Origin: Clostridium chromiireducens
Lineage (GTDB): Bacteria; Bacillota; Clostridia; Clostridiales; Clostridiaceae
Reading direction: 5' to 3'
DNA length: 64,000 bases
Assembly: GCF_002029255.1 (NCBI RefSeq)
Contig: NZ_MZGT01000018.1
Location: 20,385-84,384, forward strand
The position numbers and the translations under genes are program-made. The notes under the pieces were generated by a model. That model was not told where the DNA came from and ran no database searches. It saw nothing but the letters and a program-made list of their open reading frames with translations. This document shows positions 42,723 through 53,318 of the stretch, piece by piece (positions within the stretch are counted from its first letter, which is position 1; each line of letters opens with the position of its first letter).

Positions 42723-43592
42723 TTATTTTATTTTTCCACCTTCAACTACAAGGCTATCTTCAAATTCGGCACCATAAACTGATTTTAATGTTTCATCATA
42801 AGCTTTGTGTACAAAATTTTCTTTACCTAAACTTTCAAGTTCACTATTAATCCAATCTTTAAGTTCTGTGTTACCTTTAGTTACAGCTGGTGCAATTGTG
42901 TCTTGACTTCCAAGTGATGGTACACCAACAGAGAATCCTGCATTATCTTTAGCCCATGCTATAACTTCTGTGTTATCACTTAATATAGCATCACCACGTT
43001 TATCTTTTAAAGCTTGGAAAATTTCTGAATACTGTTCATACTTAACTAACTCAACATCTGGATGACTCTTAGTCATATAAGTTTCAGCAGTTGTTCCTTT
43101 AGCAACTATAACCTTTTTACCTTTAAGTTGATCTTCTGAAGTTATTTTAGCACTATCTGGCGAAACAATTCCAAGAGATACCTTCATATAAGGATTTGCA
43201 AAATCAACTTTTTCTTTTCTTTCATCTGTGACAGTAAAGTTAGCCATTATTATATCGACCTTTTTAGATTCTAAATAAGATACTCTACTTGCTGCATCCA
43301 CTAAAACAAATTCAACTTTTGATTCGTCACCAAGAAGATCTTTTGCAAATCTTTTTGCAATATATACATCAAAACCTTGGTTTTTTCCTTCTGAATCTAC
43401 ATAACCAAATGGAGCTTTATCACTAAATACACCTATTTTTATTGTTCCACGTTTTTTAATATCTTCTATAGAACTTGAAGCAGATTTATTATCACCCTTA
43501 TTAGATTGCGCTGAATTACCACAGCCTGCAAAACCTCCAACTACTACAGTACTTAAAAGTAATGCTGCTACTATTTTTTTTATGCTTTTCAT
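42723..43592 (-). CDS. Amino-acid (probably cysteine/cystine) ABC transporter substrate-binding lipoprotein
   Basis: A 289-residue family 3 solute-binding protein. A lipoprotein signal with lipobox FAGC (about residues 20-23) is followed by a linker and the domain from about 45 (RGTIKIGVFSDKAPFGYVD, QGFDVYIAKRFAKDLLGD, DIIMANFTVTDERKEKVDFANPYM). The sequence is closest by eye to CjaA/PEB1-type cysteine-binding proteins. It delivers the amino acid to the two permeases and ATPase encoded just upstream. It is the last gene of the operon, 22 bases behind the ATPase. AAGGGG before ATG. Cysteine specificity is an inference. Confidence 0.88.
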   Translation of the reverse strand: MKSIKKIVAALLLSTVVVGGFAGCGNSAQSNKGDNKSASSSIEDIKKRGTIKIGVFSDKAPFGYVDSEGKNQGFDVYIAKRFAKDLLGDESKVEFVLVDAASRVSYLESKKVDIIMANFTVTDERKEKVDFANPYMKVSLGIVSPDSAKITSEDQLKGKKVIVAKGTTAETYMTKSHPDVELVKYEQYSEIFQALKDKRGDAILSDNTEVIAWAKDNAGFSVGVPSLGSQDTIAPAVTKGNTELKDWINSELESLGKENFVHKAYDETLKSVYGAEFEDSLVVEGGKIK

Positions 43593-43614
43593 AGTTTGTC
43601 ATCCCCTTATTAAA

Positions 43615-44364
43615 TTAAAATTGAAATATATTTAGAAAGTGCTTAGCACGTTCAGTCTTTGGATTCGTAAAGAATTCTTTTGGTTCTGATTCTTCACATA
43701 TTTTTCCCTCATCCATAAAAATTATCCTATCTGCTACTGCTTCTGCAAATCCCATTTCATGAGTTACAATAACCATAGTCATCCCCTGCTTAGCTAAGCC
43801 CAGTATAACATCTAGGACTTCTCTAACCATCTCTGGATCAAGAGATGCAGTAACTTCATCAAAAAGAATAATTTCTGGATTCATACATAATGCTCTAACA
43901 ATTGCAATTCTTTGCTTTTGCCCTCCAGAAAGCTGACGAGGATACGAGTCTTTCCTATCTAAAAGTCCAACCTTTTCCAAAAGTTGCTCTGCCTCTGCAA
44001 GGGCTTCAGCTTTATTTCTCTTTTGAACTTTTAATGGACCTAAAAGTATGTTTTCGATAACAGTCATATGAGGAAATAGTTCATAGTTTTGAAATACCAT
44101 ACCTATTTTCTCATGTATTTTTTGCCAATCAGCATTTTTATCTGTAAAGCTTTGGTCTTTAAATTTAATATCTCCACCTTGAATTTTCTCAAGACCATTT
44201 AAACATCTTAAGAAAGTACTTTTACCACAACCTGAAGGTCCCAGAACAACTAAAACTTCTCCTTTATGAAGGCTTAAATCTATTCCTTTTAATATCTCTT
44301 TATCATCGTATTTTTTATGAACATCCTGTATTTTAAGTAAAACAGGATTATTATTCTTATTCAT
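43615..44364 (-). CDS. Amino-acid ABC transporter ATP-binding protein
   Basis: A 249-residue polar-amino-acid type ATPase: Walker [11 protein letters not shown]-loop [10 protein letters not shown], signature [15 protein letters not shown], Walker [15 protein letters not shown] and switch His in [14 protein letters not shown]. The Walker B line reads DEVTASLDP, where most relatives have DEPTSALDP, a change known in some cysteine-type transporters. Third gene of the operon, after two permeases, with AGGAGG before ATG. Confidence 0.93.
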   Translation of the reverse strand: MNKNNNPVLLKIQDVHKKYDDKEILKGIDLSLHKGEVLVVLGPSGCGKSTFLRCLNGLEKIQGGDIKFKDQSFTDKNADWQKIHEKIGMVFQNYELFPHMTVIENILLGPLKVQKRNKAEALAEAEQLLEKVGLLDRKDSYPRQLSGGQKQRIAIVRALCMNPEIILFDEVTASLDPEMVREVLDVILGLAKQGMTMVIVTHEMGFAEAVADRIIFMDEGKICEESEPKEFFTNPKTERAKHFLNIFQF

Positions 44365-44375
44365 ATATGCTCCTC

Positions 44376-45053
44376 CTAATTAATCCACTTTGATTCTAGT
44401 CTTTTTGATATTCTGGATAGCGGATAACATATTATAAAATACAAGAAGAATATAAAACCATAAATCCAGAAAGATGCAGTAGGAAATTGAAATCTTGAAG
44501 CTTCAATAATTTGCTGACCCATTTTGACCACATCTATAACACCTATTAATACTACAAGCGAGGTGGTTTTTATCATTCTAGTAGCCAAGTTAATAGTTCC
44601 CGGTATCATTCGTCTTATAGCTTGAGGTATAAGTACATACCTATAAACTTGATAGTAATTTAGGCCTAACGCATTACCAGATTCAATTTGATGTTTTGGC
44701 AATGATTGAAGTGCCCCTCTTACTATATCCCCCATTTCGGCCGCTCCCCAAAGGGTAAATACAATTATAGATACTACTTCTCCACTAAGATCTATGTTTA
44801 ATGCTGTGGTAACTCCAAAATAGAAGACGAACAGCCAAACCAAAGTTGGTATTATTCTAAACGCTTCAAGATAAATTCTGTTTATAAGCAATACTAATTT
44901 ATATTTTGTTGTTCTACTTAAACCAATAAGTATTCCTAAGATAGAGCCTATAATAATAGATATAAAAGCTATCTCTGCTGTTACAAATAAACCTTCAAAT
45001 AAACGCTTAATATTGTTTTCTTGAAAAATAACGTTAATTGCCGAATTCTGCAT
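44376..45053 (-). CDS. Amino-acid ABC transporter permease (second)
   Basis: A 225-residue HisM/GlnP-type permease with five membrane helices. The EAA loop is at about 140-160 ([24 protein letters not shown]). Its start overlaps the end of the first permease by 20 bases, so translation is coupled. AAGGAAGG lies before ATG 45051-45053. Works with the permease at 45034-45699 as a heterodimer. Confidence 0.92.
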   Translation of the reverse strand: MQNSAINVIFQENNIKRLFEGLFVTAEIAFISIIIGSILGILIGLSRTTKYKLVLLINRIYLEAFRIIPTLVWLFVFYFGVTTALNIDLSGEVVSIIVFTLWGAAEMGDIVRGALQSLPKHQIESGNALGLNYYQVYRYVLIPQAIRRMIPGTINLATRMIKTTSLVVLIGVIDVVKMGQQIIEASRFQFPTASFWIYGFIFFLYFIICYPLSRISKRLESKWIN

Positions 45054-45699
45054 ATCGCACCTTCCTTTCTAACCAAGACAACATAACTGATAAAGGAAGA
45101 ATCATAATAAGGTAAATCGAAACTAACAATGCTAGTGATTCAAATGTCTTATAATACATTCCTATTAAATCTTTTGTTAAATTTGTAAGGTCCATTATGG
45201 ATATGGCTCCAAGAATCGAGGTTTCCTTTAACAAAAATATACAATTTGCACTTATTGAAGGCATACTTACTGAAAAGGCCTGAGGAATTATAACATACCT
45301 AATAAGTTGAGTGTTTGAAAGTCCAATACTAACTCCAGATTCAACTTGTGTCTTGCTCACAGCCTCTACACCACTTCTAAAAGCTTCTGCCATATAGCTT
45401 CCCCCTAAGAACGCTAGTCCAATTATTGCACAAGTACTTTCACTCATTTTTATACCCAGTTTTGGCAATCCAAAATATAGGAAAAATATTTGTACAAGAA
45501 GCGGAGTATTTCTTGAAAGTTCTATATAAGCTTGTACTATAATATCAAGCACCTTCACTTTGAAATATAATATTATGCTACATAGTAGCCCAATTACCAG
45601 TGATAAAATTATGCCAGCAAAAGCCAACTTCAATGTAAGCCATGCAGCTTTTTCATACAAAGGTAAATTAGTCACTACAAAATTCCAGTCGATATTCAT
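45034..45699 (-). CDS. Amino-acid ABC transporter permease (first)
   Basis: A 221-residue permease of the same family with five membrane helices, NTPLLVQIFFLYFGLP early and the EAA loop ESGVSIGLSNTQLIRYVIIPQA. First gene of a four-gene uptake operon: permease, permease, ATPase, binding protein. AAAGGTG precedes ATG 45697-45699. Transcription probably starts at the promoter at 45759-45787, with a small inverted repeat around the start site. Confidence 0.92.
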   Translation of the reverse strand: MNIDWNFVVTNLPLYEKAAWLTLKLAFAGIILSLVIGLLCSIILYFKVKVLDIIVQAYIELSRNTPLLVQIFFLYFGLPKLGIKMSESTCAIIGLAFLGGSYMAEAFRSGVEAVSKTQVESGVSIGLSNTQLIRYVIIPQAFSVSMPSISANCIFLLKETSILGAISIMDLTNLTKDLIGMYYKTFESLALLVSIYLIMILPLSVMLSWLERKVRYAEFGN

Positions 45700-45738
45700 T
45701 CATCTATCACCTTTTACTACTTTCATTTAATTCATACA

Positions 45739-45787
45739 ATCCCACTAGGAATACTTATATATTAACAACTATTTCCTTGTTTGTCAA
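45739..45787 (-). promoter_or_regulatory. Promoter and possible operator of the amino-acid ABC operon
   Basis: Minus strand: TTGACA (45782-45787), 17 bp and TAATAT (45759-45764). Near the expected +1 to +20 lies ATTCC-TAGT-GGGAT (45739-45752), an inverted repeat with one mismatch. It is compatible with an Rrf2/CymR-like cysteine regulator, but this is a guess. No T-box or S-box was seen. Confidence 0.55.
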
Positions 45788-45965
45788 TCCAACGTATATG
45801 AATTATCATTTCTTTAATTTTTCTTATTCATTATTAAACATTTGATTAGCTTTTCGATATTATGCTAGCAAATATTTAAAAAATACCATATATTTTTAAC
45901 GCTTTAGCAAACTATGATATTGTTTTCGTAATTATTTACTTTCAAAAAATATCTATTTTAATAAA

Positions 45966-46013
45966 AATAATAAGCTAAGATTCCCATATTAAGAAAACTC
46001 AGCTTATTATTTC
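45966..46013 (-). terminator. Terminator of the HD-GYP/hybrid kinase/receiver operon
   Basis: Stem AATAATAAGCTAAG / CTCAGCTTATTATT (one wobble) 40 bases after the receiver gene. It can also act on the + strand. Confidence 0.75.
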
Positions 46014-46051
46014 TACCTAATTAATACGAATTAAATTTCAATAATTTTACT

Positions 46052-46414
46052 TTATTTATATTCTTCTAATACTCCTAATAAAGTTTCAGTTTCAAAAGGT
46101 TTTTGAAGATAATGTTTAGCTCCAAGTGATAAACATTCATCCTTAACATCTTCATACCTTACTGCGGAAATAACAATTGCAATGGCTTCAGGATCGATAC
46201 TCATTATTTGGATTAAAAGCGAAATACCATCTTTAGTTTCCTCAGACATATTCAAATCTAAAATCACTATATCTGGTTCTTCATTATTATACATTTCGAT
46301 TGCTTCATCTTTGTTTGACGCCTCAATTATTAAGTATGATCCACCTTTTTGGATTACCTTTTTTATAAACATCCTCATATATGATGAATCGTCAACTATT
46401 AATACTTTTTTCAT
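46052..46414 (-). CDS. Single-domain response regulator (CheY-like receiver)
   Basis: A 120-residue receiver. Acid pocket Asp8/Asp9 (IVDDSS), phospho-acceptor Asp53 (VILDLNMS), the Ser in VISAVR and Lys in YLQKPF are all present; no output domain. After the acceptor the loop reads NMSEETKDG, with three extra residues compared with the common NMPxMDG, so the beta3-alpha3 loop is longer. The last gene of an operon with a hybrid kinase (59 bases upstream) and an HD-GYP protein, so it is a likely phosphate acceptor of that kinase. AAAGGAG before ATG. Confidence 0.9.
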   Translation of the reverse strand: MKKVLIVDDSSYMRMFIKKVIQKGGSYLIIEASNKDEAIEMYNNEEPDIVILDLNMSEETKDGISLLIQIMSIDPEAIAIVISAVRYEDVKDECLSLGAKHYLQKPFETETLLGVLEEYK

Positions 46415-46473
46415 TTCAATACTCCTTTATATATCTGATTTTATAAAAATTTATTAGTGCTTCTTAAAATCCA

Positions 46474-49320
46474 TTAATGGAACAAACCTTTTATTTGAGT
46501 AAAAAGCTCAATACATTCATCTAATTTTTGTTCTTTAGCTTTTTCCTCAAGTTTTATAGACAGTTCGTGAATAGAAGTAATTCTTAAAGTTCCAGAAGAA
46601 CCTTTCAATTCATGAATCACTTTTGCTAGTTTTTCAAAATTCTTGCACTCAATCGCATCTTCAATGCCTCCAAATAAATCTGGAAGACATCTTATATAAT
46701 CTTCAAATATTTCTCTTGCATCTTCTCTTTCAAGTCCAGTGGTATCAACAAAATTGTCAATATTACTTTCTATAAAATTAAAATAGTCAATTTCAGGCTT
46801 TTTGTTTTTAATACATTCTTCTATCATTTTAAATACAATCTCAAAATCGATAGGCTTACTAATATAATCATCCATACCAGCATCAATGCACTTTGTGCTA
46901 TCACCTTCCATAGCATTAGCAGTTACTGCAATGATTTTAGTATTCTTTTTATTACTTTCAAGTCGCCTTATTCTTGCTGTACTTTCATATCCATCCATTA
47001 CTGGCATCTGACAATCCATAAAAACAATATCGTAATCTTTCTCTGACACTGCCTTTAATGCCTGGCTACCATCTATCGACACATCACAAGTCATATTATG
47101 AGATTTAAGCATGCTTATAAAAATTTTACGATTAACTTCATTATCTTCGACTAATAAAATTCTCGGTTTTATTGGATCATGGATTTCCTCTATTAAATGT
47201 TTCTCTGCAACTCCATCTTCTTCATCGTCTTTTTTAAGTCCCAGTGCTACAGCTATACAGTTAAGCAAATCATCTCGTCTTATAGGCTTAGTCAAATATG
47301 ATGAAAATCCATATTGTTTTGCATTCCTACCATATTCCCTTTGAGCTGAAGAAGTTAAAAGTATTAATTTAATATCTTTTGCAATAGGTATGTTTTTTAA
47401 TGTAGTGGCAAGTTCATATCCGCTAATACCTGGCATTTCATAATCAATGATAGCAATGCTTATTTTGTTTTGTGTATTGGCATTTGATATTATTGTGGTA
47501 ACCCCATTTCCGGCATCCTTAGCTTCAAATACTTTTAATCCAACTTCTTTAAGGTATGATTTAACAACTGCCCTATTGTTTTCGCTATCATCCACAACTA
47601 AAATATTCATATCATCAAGTTTTTCAAACATAAAGTTTTGTTCCGAAGCTCTTTTTGCTATCTTCAATCTTATATTAAATTTGAATATAGAGCCTTCACC
47701 AAATGTACTTTCAACAGAAATATCGCCACCCATCATTTTCACCAATTCACTAGATATAGCGAGCCCAAGTCCTGTTCCACCATACTTTCTAGTCGTTGAA
47801 GCGTCTGCCTGACTAAAAGATTTAAATATATTTTCAATATCCTCTTTGTGAATCCCAATCCCAGTATCTCTTACTTCAAATCTGAGCACAGCTACCTCAT
47901 TGTCTTCCTCTAAATGGTCAGCTATAATAGATATCTCACCGCTTTCAGTAAATTTTACTGCATTACTAATCAGATTTGTAAGCACCTGCCTAAGCCTTGA
48001 CGGATCACCAATAACTTCTTCAGGAACACCTGATTTAATCATCACATTAAGTTCCAATCCTTTTTCAGTTGCTCTTGGCACAAGCAGAGAAACAGCATCT
48101 TCAATTATCGTTCTTAAGTTAAATCTAATACTTTCCATTGTTAATTTTTTAGCTTCGATTTTCGAAAAATCTAATATATCATTTATAATATGTAATAATA
48201 CTTCTGATGCAGATTTTGCATCTCGAATATACTCTTTTTGTTCAAATGATAAGTTTGTTGATTGTAATAATTCAAGAAATCCGAATATACCATTCATCGG
48301 AGTTCTTATTTCATGAGACATATTTGCAAGAAACTGACTCTTTGCAATATTGGCCGCCTCTGCCTCTTCTTTTGCTTTACAAAGCTCAATTTCTGCCCTT
48401 TTTTGCTCTGTAATATCTTCAGCAGTGCAGATGAGATATTTTATATTTCCTGTTTCATCCTTTTGAGGCTTACTCTTAATTTTAAGTAATCTATTTTCAC
48501 CTTTCGAATTCTTAATTTCCAATTCTTTTTCTGCCGGCTCGTTCTTTTGAAACAACTCCCAGTTATTCTGTGAAAGTATATTTGCGGTATCTATATCAAA
48601 TATATCATAAAGATCTTGATATTCTAAATCGCTCTTATTCTTTCCAAAAAAACTTGCATGAGATTCATTTACGGTTGCATATGACGTAACATTACTTAAC
48701 GCCCAAATCTGCGACTGAGAATTATTAAGTAAAATTGATTGCCCCTCAATAATCGACTCATATGATTTTTCCTTTCCTATTCTCATTCGCGTATATGAAA
48801 AAGCTTTTGAAATTTTTCTTAACATTTCTACTTGCTCATCATCCCAATTGATAGCTCTTGACAAACTTTCATAACCAATATAACCAATTAAGTTTTCTTC
48901 ATATGTTAATGGAATTATAAGAGCAGATATTATTCCCTCATTTTTAAAAACCTCTGCTTCAAACATCGCCTCTGTGGGAAGCTCTTCAATGTTATCTATT
49001 ACTACAAAATTGCTTGTCTTAATTTGACGCGTGAGCCACGGAAGAGTATAAACCACCTCTTCTTCTTGAAATTCTCTTTTTGGCTTAACAGTATCCCTAT
49101 TCCATTGACACTCTATTCTCATAAAAGTAGGATCCTTAGAAAAATAATATATGTATATTCTATCAAATTCTAATACTACCCCTATTTCCTCTAATGTATT
49201 CTTTAGCTCAATATCATAATTAATGCTATCCACATTTAAGAAATTCTCAAAAGTGTTCCGTATTAATTTTAAATAACTATCTGAGCCCCTTGCATTTATC
49301 CTAAATTCTTCATCACTCAT
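46474..49320 (-). CDS. Hybrid histidine kinase: GAF-PAS-HisKA-HATPase-REC-REC-HPt
   Basis: A 948-residue soluble phosphorelay protein with no membrane helix. GAF at about 20-180, a PAS-like region at 195-305 (ending [15 protein letters not shown]) and HisKA with His336 ([12 protein letters not shown]) come first. HATPase_c follows, then receiver 1 with Asp626 (AIIDYEMPG) and receiver 2 with Asp769 ([12 protein letters not shown]). A C-terminal HPt with His903 ([13 protein letters not shown]) closes the protein. It can run His-Asp-His phosphotransfer internally and pass phosphate to a separate receiver, most likely the one encoded next. It lacks the EFSDIY tail of the orphan kinases. GGGAGGG before ATG. 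The HD-GYP gene ends 14 bases upstream. Confidence 0.92.
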   Translation of the reverse strand: MSDEEFRINARGSDSYLKLIRNTFENFLNVDSINYDIELKNTLEEIGVVLEFDRIYIYYFSKDPTFMRIECQWNRDTVKPKREFQEEEVVYTLPWLTRQIKTSNFVVIDNIEELPTEAMFEAEVFKNEGIISALIIPLTYEENLIGYIGYESLSRAINWDDEQVEMLRKISKAFSYTRMRIGKEKSYESIIEGQSILLNNSQSQIWALSNVTSYATVNESHASFFGKNKSDLEYQDLYDIFDIDTANILSQNNWELFQKNEPAEKELEIKNSKGENRLLKIKSKPQKDETGNIKYLICTAEDITEQKRAEIELCKAKEEAEAANIAKSQFLANMSHEIRTPMNGIFGFLELLQSTNLSFEQKEYIRDAKSASEVLLHIINDILDFSKIEAKKLTMESIRFNLRTIIEDAVSLLVPRATEKGLELNVMIKSGVPEEVIGDPSRLRQVLTNLISNAVKFTESGEISIIADHLEEDNEVAVLRFEVRDTGIGIHKEDIENIFKSFSQADASTTRKYGGTGLGLAISSELVKMMGGDISVESTFGEGSIFKFNIRLKIAKRASEQNFMFEKLDDMNILVVDDSENNRAVVKSYLKEVGLKVFEAKDAGNGVTTIISNANTQNKISIAIIDYEMPGISGYELATTLKNIPIAKDIKLILLTSSAQREYGRNAKQYGFSSYLTKPIRRDDLLNCIAVALGLKKDDEEDGVAEKHLIEEIHDPIKPRILLVEDNEVNRKIFISMLKSHNMTCDVSIDGSQALKAVSEKDYDIVFMDCQMPVMDGYESTARIRRLESNKKNTKIIAVTANAMEGDSTKCIDAGMDDYISKPIDFEIVFKMIEECIKNKKPEIDYFNFIESNIDNFVDTTGLEREDAREIFEDYIRCLPDLFGGIEDAIECKNFEKLAKVIHELKGSSGTLRITSIHELSIKLEEKAKEQKLDECIELFTQIKGLFH

Positions 49321-49334
49321 AAAATCCCTCCCAA

Positions 49335-50405
49335 CTAAATTTCACAAGTTTTTGTGATAAAAACTGTTAACTCTTTTAACAAATCGACTTCGTAAGGCTC
49401 TGAAAGTAAATTTCCGGTTTTATCGTATAAAATTTTTATTATTGGCCTCATTGGCATTGAGTTATTTTGCTTTACTACTAAACCTTTCTCATTTGTATTT
49501 AGAATAATCCCGCTCCCAGTTGGAAATGCAGCAATATTCATTGTAAATTTTCTAACTATTTTTGCATCAAAATATATATTGCTCATACCAATAAGATACT
49601 CAATAACTTCATACACTGTTTTAGGTTCACTTACACCTCTACCTGATATTAAATTATCAAATACATCACATATAGCTACTATTTTAGCAACTTGGTTGAT
49701 TTCATCACCTTTTAGTTTTAAAGGATATCCACTGCCATCCTCTTTTTCATGATGCATTAATGCTGCTACCTTAACGTATGCACTCCAAACACGCTGTTCT
49801 CCTAAAAAATCATATCCAACCTTTGGATGCATAAGTTCAATATACTTATCCAGTTCCTCCTTAGTCTTAAACTCCGAAATGAGTTTCTTATCATTCATTA
49901 TTCTTATTCTACCTATATCATGTAATATCGCACCTGTTGCCACATCCTTAAGCTTTGACATAGTATATCCCATATGGGTTCCTATTATTGTTGCTAATAC
50001 ACATACATTTACCGAATGGGAGTATATATTATTATCACTTGCACTTATATCTGCAACATTTATTAAAACATCTTTATTTGAAAGTATATCTTCTATTACT
50101 GAGTTTACTGAATTCATTACACTGCTATTATCAGTTTTTCCTTCACGGCAATATGTATCAATCATTTGCTTAACAGCATGTTTGCTCATTTGCCTAGTCT
50201 TATCAGAAATACTTTCTTCAATTACAACATTTTTTGATATATCATCATCAATATAAACTGATAAAATTCCAAGTTGCTTAATTTTTTCAATATAAAAAGG
50301 CTTAAGTTCTACTCCAACTCTTAGCAAAACTCTACCTGCGTCATCGTAAATCTGTTTTCCAAGAATTTCATTTCCTTTCAAACTGGAGACACTAACAACT
50401 CTCAT
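49335..50405 (-). CDS. HD-GYP domain protein, probable c-di-GMP phosphodiesterase
   Basis: About 356 residues. An N-terminal region (1-110; starts [24 protein letters not shown], as in the family) is followed by HD-GYP at about 115-290, with [19 protein letters not shown] (HD), [23 protein letters not shown] (HH and GYP) and ICDVFDNL. All metal ligands are kept, so it is likely active in breaking c-di-GMP. First gene of the operon with the hybrid kinase and receiver. The longest frame starts at a TTG that is part of the ribosome site TTGGAGGTGG; ATG 50403-50405 is preferred. Confidence 0.9.
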   Translation of the reverse strand: MRVVSVSSLKGNEILGKQIYDDAGRVLLRVGVELKPFYIEKIKQLGILSVYIDDDISKNVVIEESISDKTRQMSKHAVKQMIDTYCREGKTDNSSVMNSVNSVIEDILSNKDVLINVADISASDNNIYSHSVNVCVLATIIGTHMGYTMSKLKDVATGAILHDIGRIRIMNDKKLISEFKTKEELDKYIELMHPKVGYDFLGEQRVWSAYVKVAALMHHEKEDGSGYPLKLKGDEINQVAKIVAICDVFDNLISGRGVSEPKTVYEVIEYLIGMSNIYFDAKIVRKFTMNIAAFPTGSGIILNTNEKGLVVKQNNSMPMRPIIKILYDKTGNLLSEPYEVDLLKELTVFITKTCEI

Positions 50406-50851
50406 ATCCACCTCCAAATGAATTTAAAATTAATAAGTAATTTATTCTCTATGTACATTATATTATTTATGCAAACTAATTTCCATCTGTTTCTACACAA
50501 AATAACCATTTAAGTTTTATTACACTATATTTTTAATACAAAAATATCATTTATTCATTAATTTTATAGAAAAATAAAGATACTTCATTAGTTATTATGT
50601 AAATAAATAACGAGATTACTTTATAATTTAATATCTATAACAAAAAAAGCGTCTCCTTAGAAACACCTTTTTATAAATTATATTAATTTTGTTATACTCT
50701 TATCTTTCTTTGAATAACCTTATTTTCAATTTATATAAATTTGGCTAATTCTATCCAATTATTACTTTATTCATTAATATTACTATTTAAAATAACACTA
50801 TATATAAATTGCCACATCAAATTAGTTAAACATTTACATATAATATATTAT
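50406..50851. other. Intergenic region with one terminator-like hairpin
   Basis: On the minus strand, AAAAAGGTGTTTC / GAGACGCTTTTT (50643-50672, several wobble pairs) is followed by T residues and may end the 3D-domain gene transcript. Nothing else was recognised. Confidence 0.5.
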
Positions 50852-51274
50852 TTAATGGCTAGACACCGCAGCTAACACTGTTACTTTAACATTTTGTCTC
50901 CCCCAATTGTTACATTCATTCGAACTAGAAAAATACACATCAACTTCATTTCCTTTTATGGCGCTTCCACTATCTGCAGCTACTGCATATCCATATCCTT
51001 CGATATATAGGTATGTACCTAACGGGATCACACTTGGATCAACAGAAACTGTGCTTATACCATTGGGATTTCTTTCTACTGTTCTTCCACTAGCTGTTAG
51101 GCTTCCGGCACCTGCTGTATATGCTGTAGATGAACAAAAAAGTTCATAACTAGATGTATCTGCTTTAACGGCATTACTTGAAAAAGTAATATCTGTGACT
51201 AGATAAATGCTTAAAGCCATTAAAAAAATAGCTGATTTTTTCATAACTTTTACCCATTTATAATTTCTCGACAT
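50852..51274 (-). CDS. Exported 3D-domain protein
   Basis: About 140 residues: a signal peptide (about 10-38, cut near VKADT) and a compact 3D domain (50-140) with SSTAYTAGAGSLTASGR, DPSVIPLGTYLYIEGYG and ADSGSAIKGNEVDVYF. It resembles the stand-alone 3D proteins of clostridia, probably wall-active or stationary-phase exported proteins. AAAAGGAG suits ATG 51272-51274; the longer frame from a TTG overlaps the ribosome site. It differs from the 3D protein at 33.5 kb, which has a long linker. Confidence 0.83.
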   Translation of the reverse strand: MSRNYKWVKVMKKSAIFLMALSIYLVTDITFSSNAVKADTSSYELFCSSTAYTAGAGSLTASGRTVERNPNGISTVSVDPSVIPLGTYLYIEGYGYAVAADSGSAIKGNEVDVYFSSSNECNNWGRQNVKVTVLAAVSSH

Positions 51275-51516
51275 CGAATCTCTCCTTTTCAATCACCAAA
51301 ATATCTTTTACATTATAACATAGTTTTACCAACATTGTAAATGTAAACGTGCCGAATTATTTATATGTTAATTTTTGCTTTGTTATATTTGCATTTCTAT
51401 AAACATTATCATGATTTATTCTAATTAAATGCGAAACAATTAGCTTGGCAGTTTTATAAATCTTTCTTTAATTTCCATCTAAATGTAATATTAATTTCTA
51501 CATATAAATTATAATA

Positions 51517-52986
51517 TTAGGTACCACAGAAAGTTCTATAAGTGCAATTTTTCTTAGGAAGTATTGCGTACTCCTTCTGTTCTGGTAAATGTGCATAAGG
51601 CTTTGAAATAACATCAAGAAGTCTTTCCAGCACGCTATAATCCCCTTTATTGGCAGCCTCAAGAGCTTCTTCTACTCTATGATTTCTCGGTATTACCGCT
51701 GGATTAGAGTTCCTCATCAACTCATATGAAGAGTCCCTTGATTCCTGCTGCCTATCTAATCTATTTTGCCATTTCTTATACCAACTTTTAAATTCATCAG
51801 TACTAAATAACTCCATATCTGATAGTTTATCAAAAGTTAATGCTATGAAAGTATTTGTATAGTCAGCTTCGTTTTCCTTCATAATATTAAGAAGTTCTAG
51901 AGCAAGTTCTTGATCCTCTGTTTCTTCATTAAATATACCTAGTTTTGATCTCATTCCAGATAACCAATAACTTCGATACAAATCTGTAAAATCTGATATT
52001 GCACTTTGTGCAATTTCAACAGCTTTATCTTCATTATTATCTAGCAGTGGTAGTAGTGTTTCAGCAAATCTAGTTAGATTCCACCCAGCAATATATGGCT
52101 GATTTCCATAAGCATAACGACCTTGCCTATCAATGGAACTAAATACTGTTGCAGGGTCATAAGTATCCATAAACGCACAAGGACCATAATCTATGCTTTC
52201 TCCACTTATAGTCATATTATCTGTATTCATCACTCCATGTACAAAACCAACGTGCATCCATTTTGCAATCAAAGAAGCCTGACGCTTGATTACTTCTTTA
52301 AGTAGGAATAGATAACGATTTTCAGATGCATTGTTATCAGTAAAATGTCTCTTTAGTGTGTAATCAGCTAATGCCTTAAGTTCCTCATGCGAACAATACT
52401 CTCCAGCGTATTGGAATGTACCAACACGAATATGACTAGATGCAATACGTGTTAAAATAGCACCTGGCAATATATTTTCACGAATCACTGACTCACCTGT
52501 TGTTACAACAGCAAGACTTCGGGTTGTTGGAATACCCAATGCATGCATTGCTTCACTTATAATATATTCTCGAAGCATTGGTCCAAGGGCCGCTCTCCCA
52601 TCACCACCTCTAGAGTAACGAGTTCTACCAGGACCTTTTAGTTGAATATCAAATCTTTCACCTTTGGGTGTAATCTGCTCACCAAGCAGTATAGCTCTTC
52701 CATCTCCTAACATAGTGAAATGACCGAACTGATGACCTGCGTAAGCTTGAGCAATAGGATTTGCTCCTTCGGGCATACTATTTCCTGCAAACATCTCTAT
52801 AATCTCATTATTTTTTAAAGACTCAACATCTAATCCCAAATATTTTACAAGAGGATTATTCAAAATAACTAATTTGGGTGAATCAACCGGCGTCGGATTT
52901 TGTTCATCATAAAATATCTTTGGTAGATTAACATAGCTGTTTTCCAGATTCAAACCTATTTCTATTTTAACTTTCATCTCTTCCAT
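51517..52986 (-). CDS. selO: SelO-family protein adenylyltransferase (YdiU/UPF0061)
   Basis: A protein of about 489 residues with the SelO pseudokinase fold. Motifs are [85 protein letters not shown] and [10 protein letters not shown]. SelO proteins transfer AMP to Ser/Thr/Tyr of target proteins and are linked to redox stress. The C-terminus is FCGT, with the conserved Cys at the place where animal proteins carry selenocysteine. AAAGGAG suits ATG 52984-52986; the 22 extra residues of the longest frame are rejected. A lone gene. Confidence 0.92.
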   Translation of the reverse strand: MEEMKVKIEIGLNLENSYVNLPKIFYDEQNPTPVDSPKLVILNNPLVKYLGLDVESLKNNEIIEMFAGNSMPEGANPIAQAYAGHQFGHFTMLGDGRAILLGEQITPKGERFDIQLKGPGRTRYSRGGDGRAALGPMLREYIISEAMHALGIPTTRSLAVVTTGESVIRENILPGAILTRIASSHIRVGTFQYAGEYCSHEELKALADYTLKRHFTDNNASENRYLFLLKEVIKRQASLIAKWMHVGFVHGVMNTDNMTISGESIDYGPCAFMDTYDPATVFSSIDRQGRYAYGNQPYIAGWNLTRFAETLLPLLDNNEDKAVEIAQSAISDFTDLYRSYWLSGMRSKLGIFNEETEDQELALELLNIMKENEADYTNTFIALTFDKLSDMELFSTDEFKSWYKKWQNRLDRQQESRDSSYELMRNSNPAVIPRNHRVEEALEAANKGDYSVLERLLDVISKPYAHLPEQKEYAILPKKNCTYRTFCGT

Positions 52987-53318
52987 TATAGCTCTCCTTT
53001 CTTTTTCTTTTACATATTCTTTTCCAACGCGAAATAAAATTTCAATACTCAATAGTACTTCGTTATTTACTTTTTGATAAATCTAATGCAACCATTTTTA
53101 GTATCTGCTTGTTCAAATTTATTATACCTAGCAAAGTTTTTGTATTAATTGCACTTTCTGATATGGATAATTTGTCCTAATTTGTTTTTAACAAATCTTT
53201 TTTATTGGGAATATTCTGACATTTTGTAAAAATATATAAAATTATACTTATATATGTTATTATATTTTCATACTAAAATTTTAGTAAAAAGTTATTTTAT
53301 ATTTTGGGGGCGTGTATC
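52987..53318. other. Divergent region upstream of selO and the third orphan kinase
   Basis: It contains a perfect 16-bp palindrome, TACTAAAATTTTAGTA (53271-53286), 32 bases before the kinase start. That is a possible regulator site or short hairpin. No ORF was seen. Confidence 0.4.

Noticed and set aside
45700..45850. T-box or S-box leader before the cysteine-type ABC operon
   Set aside because: The promoter lies only about 60 bases from the first gene, too close for either RNA.
46182..50256. Several + strand open frames of 60-138 codons opposite the hybrid kinase and HD-GYP genes
   Set aside because: Antisense shadows without ribosome sites or domains.
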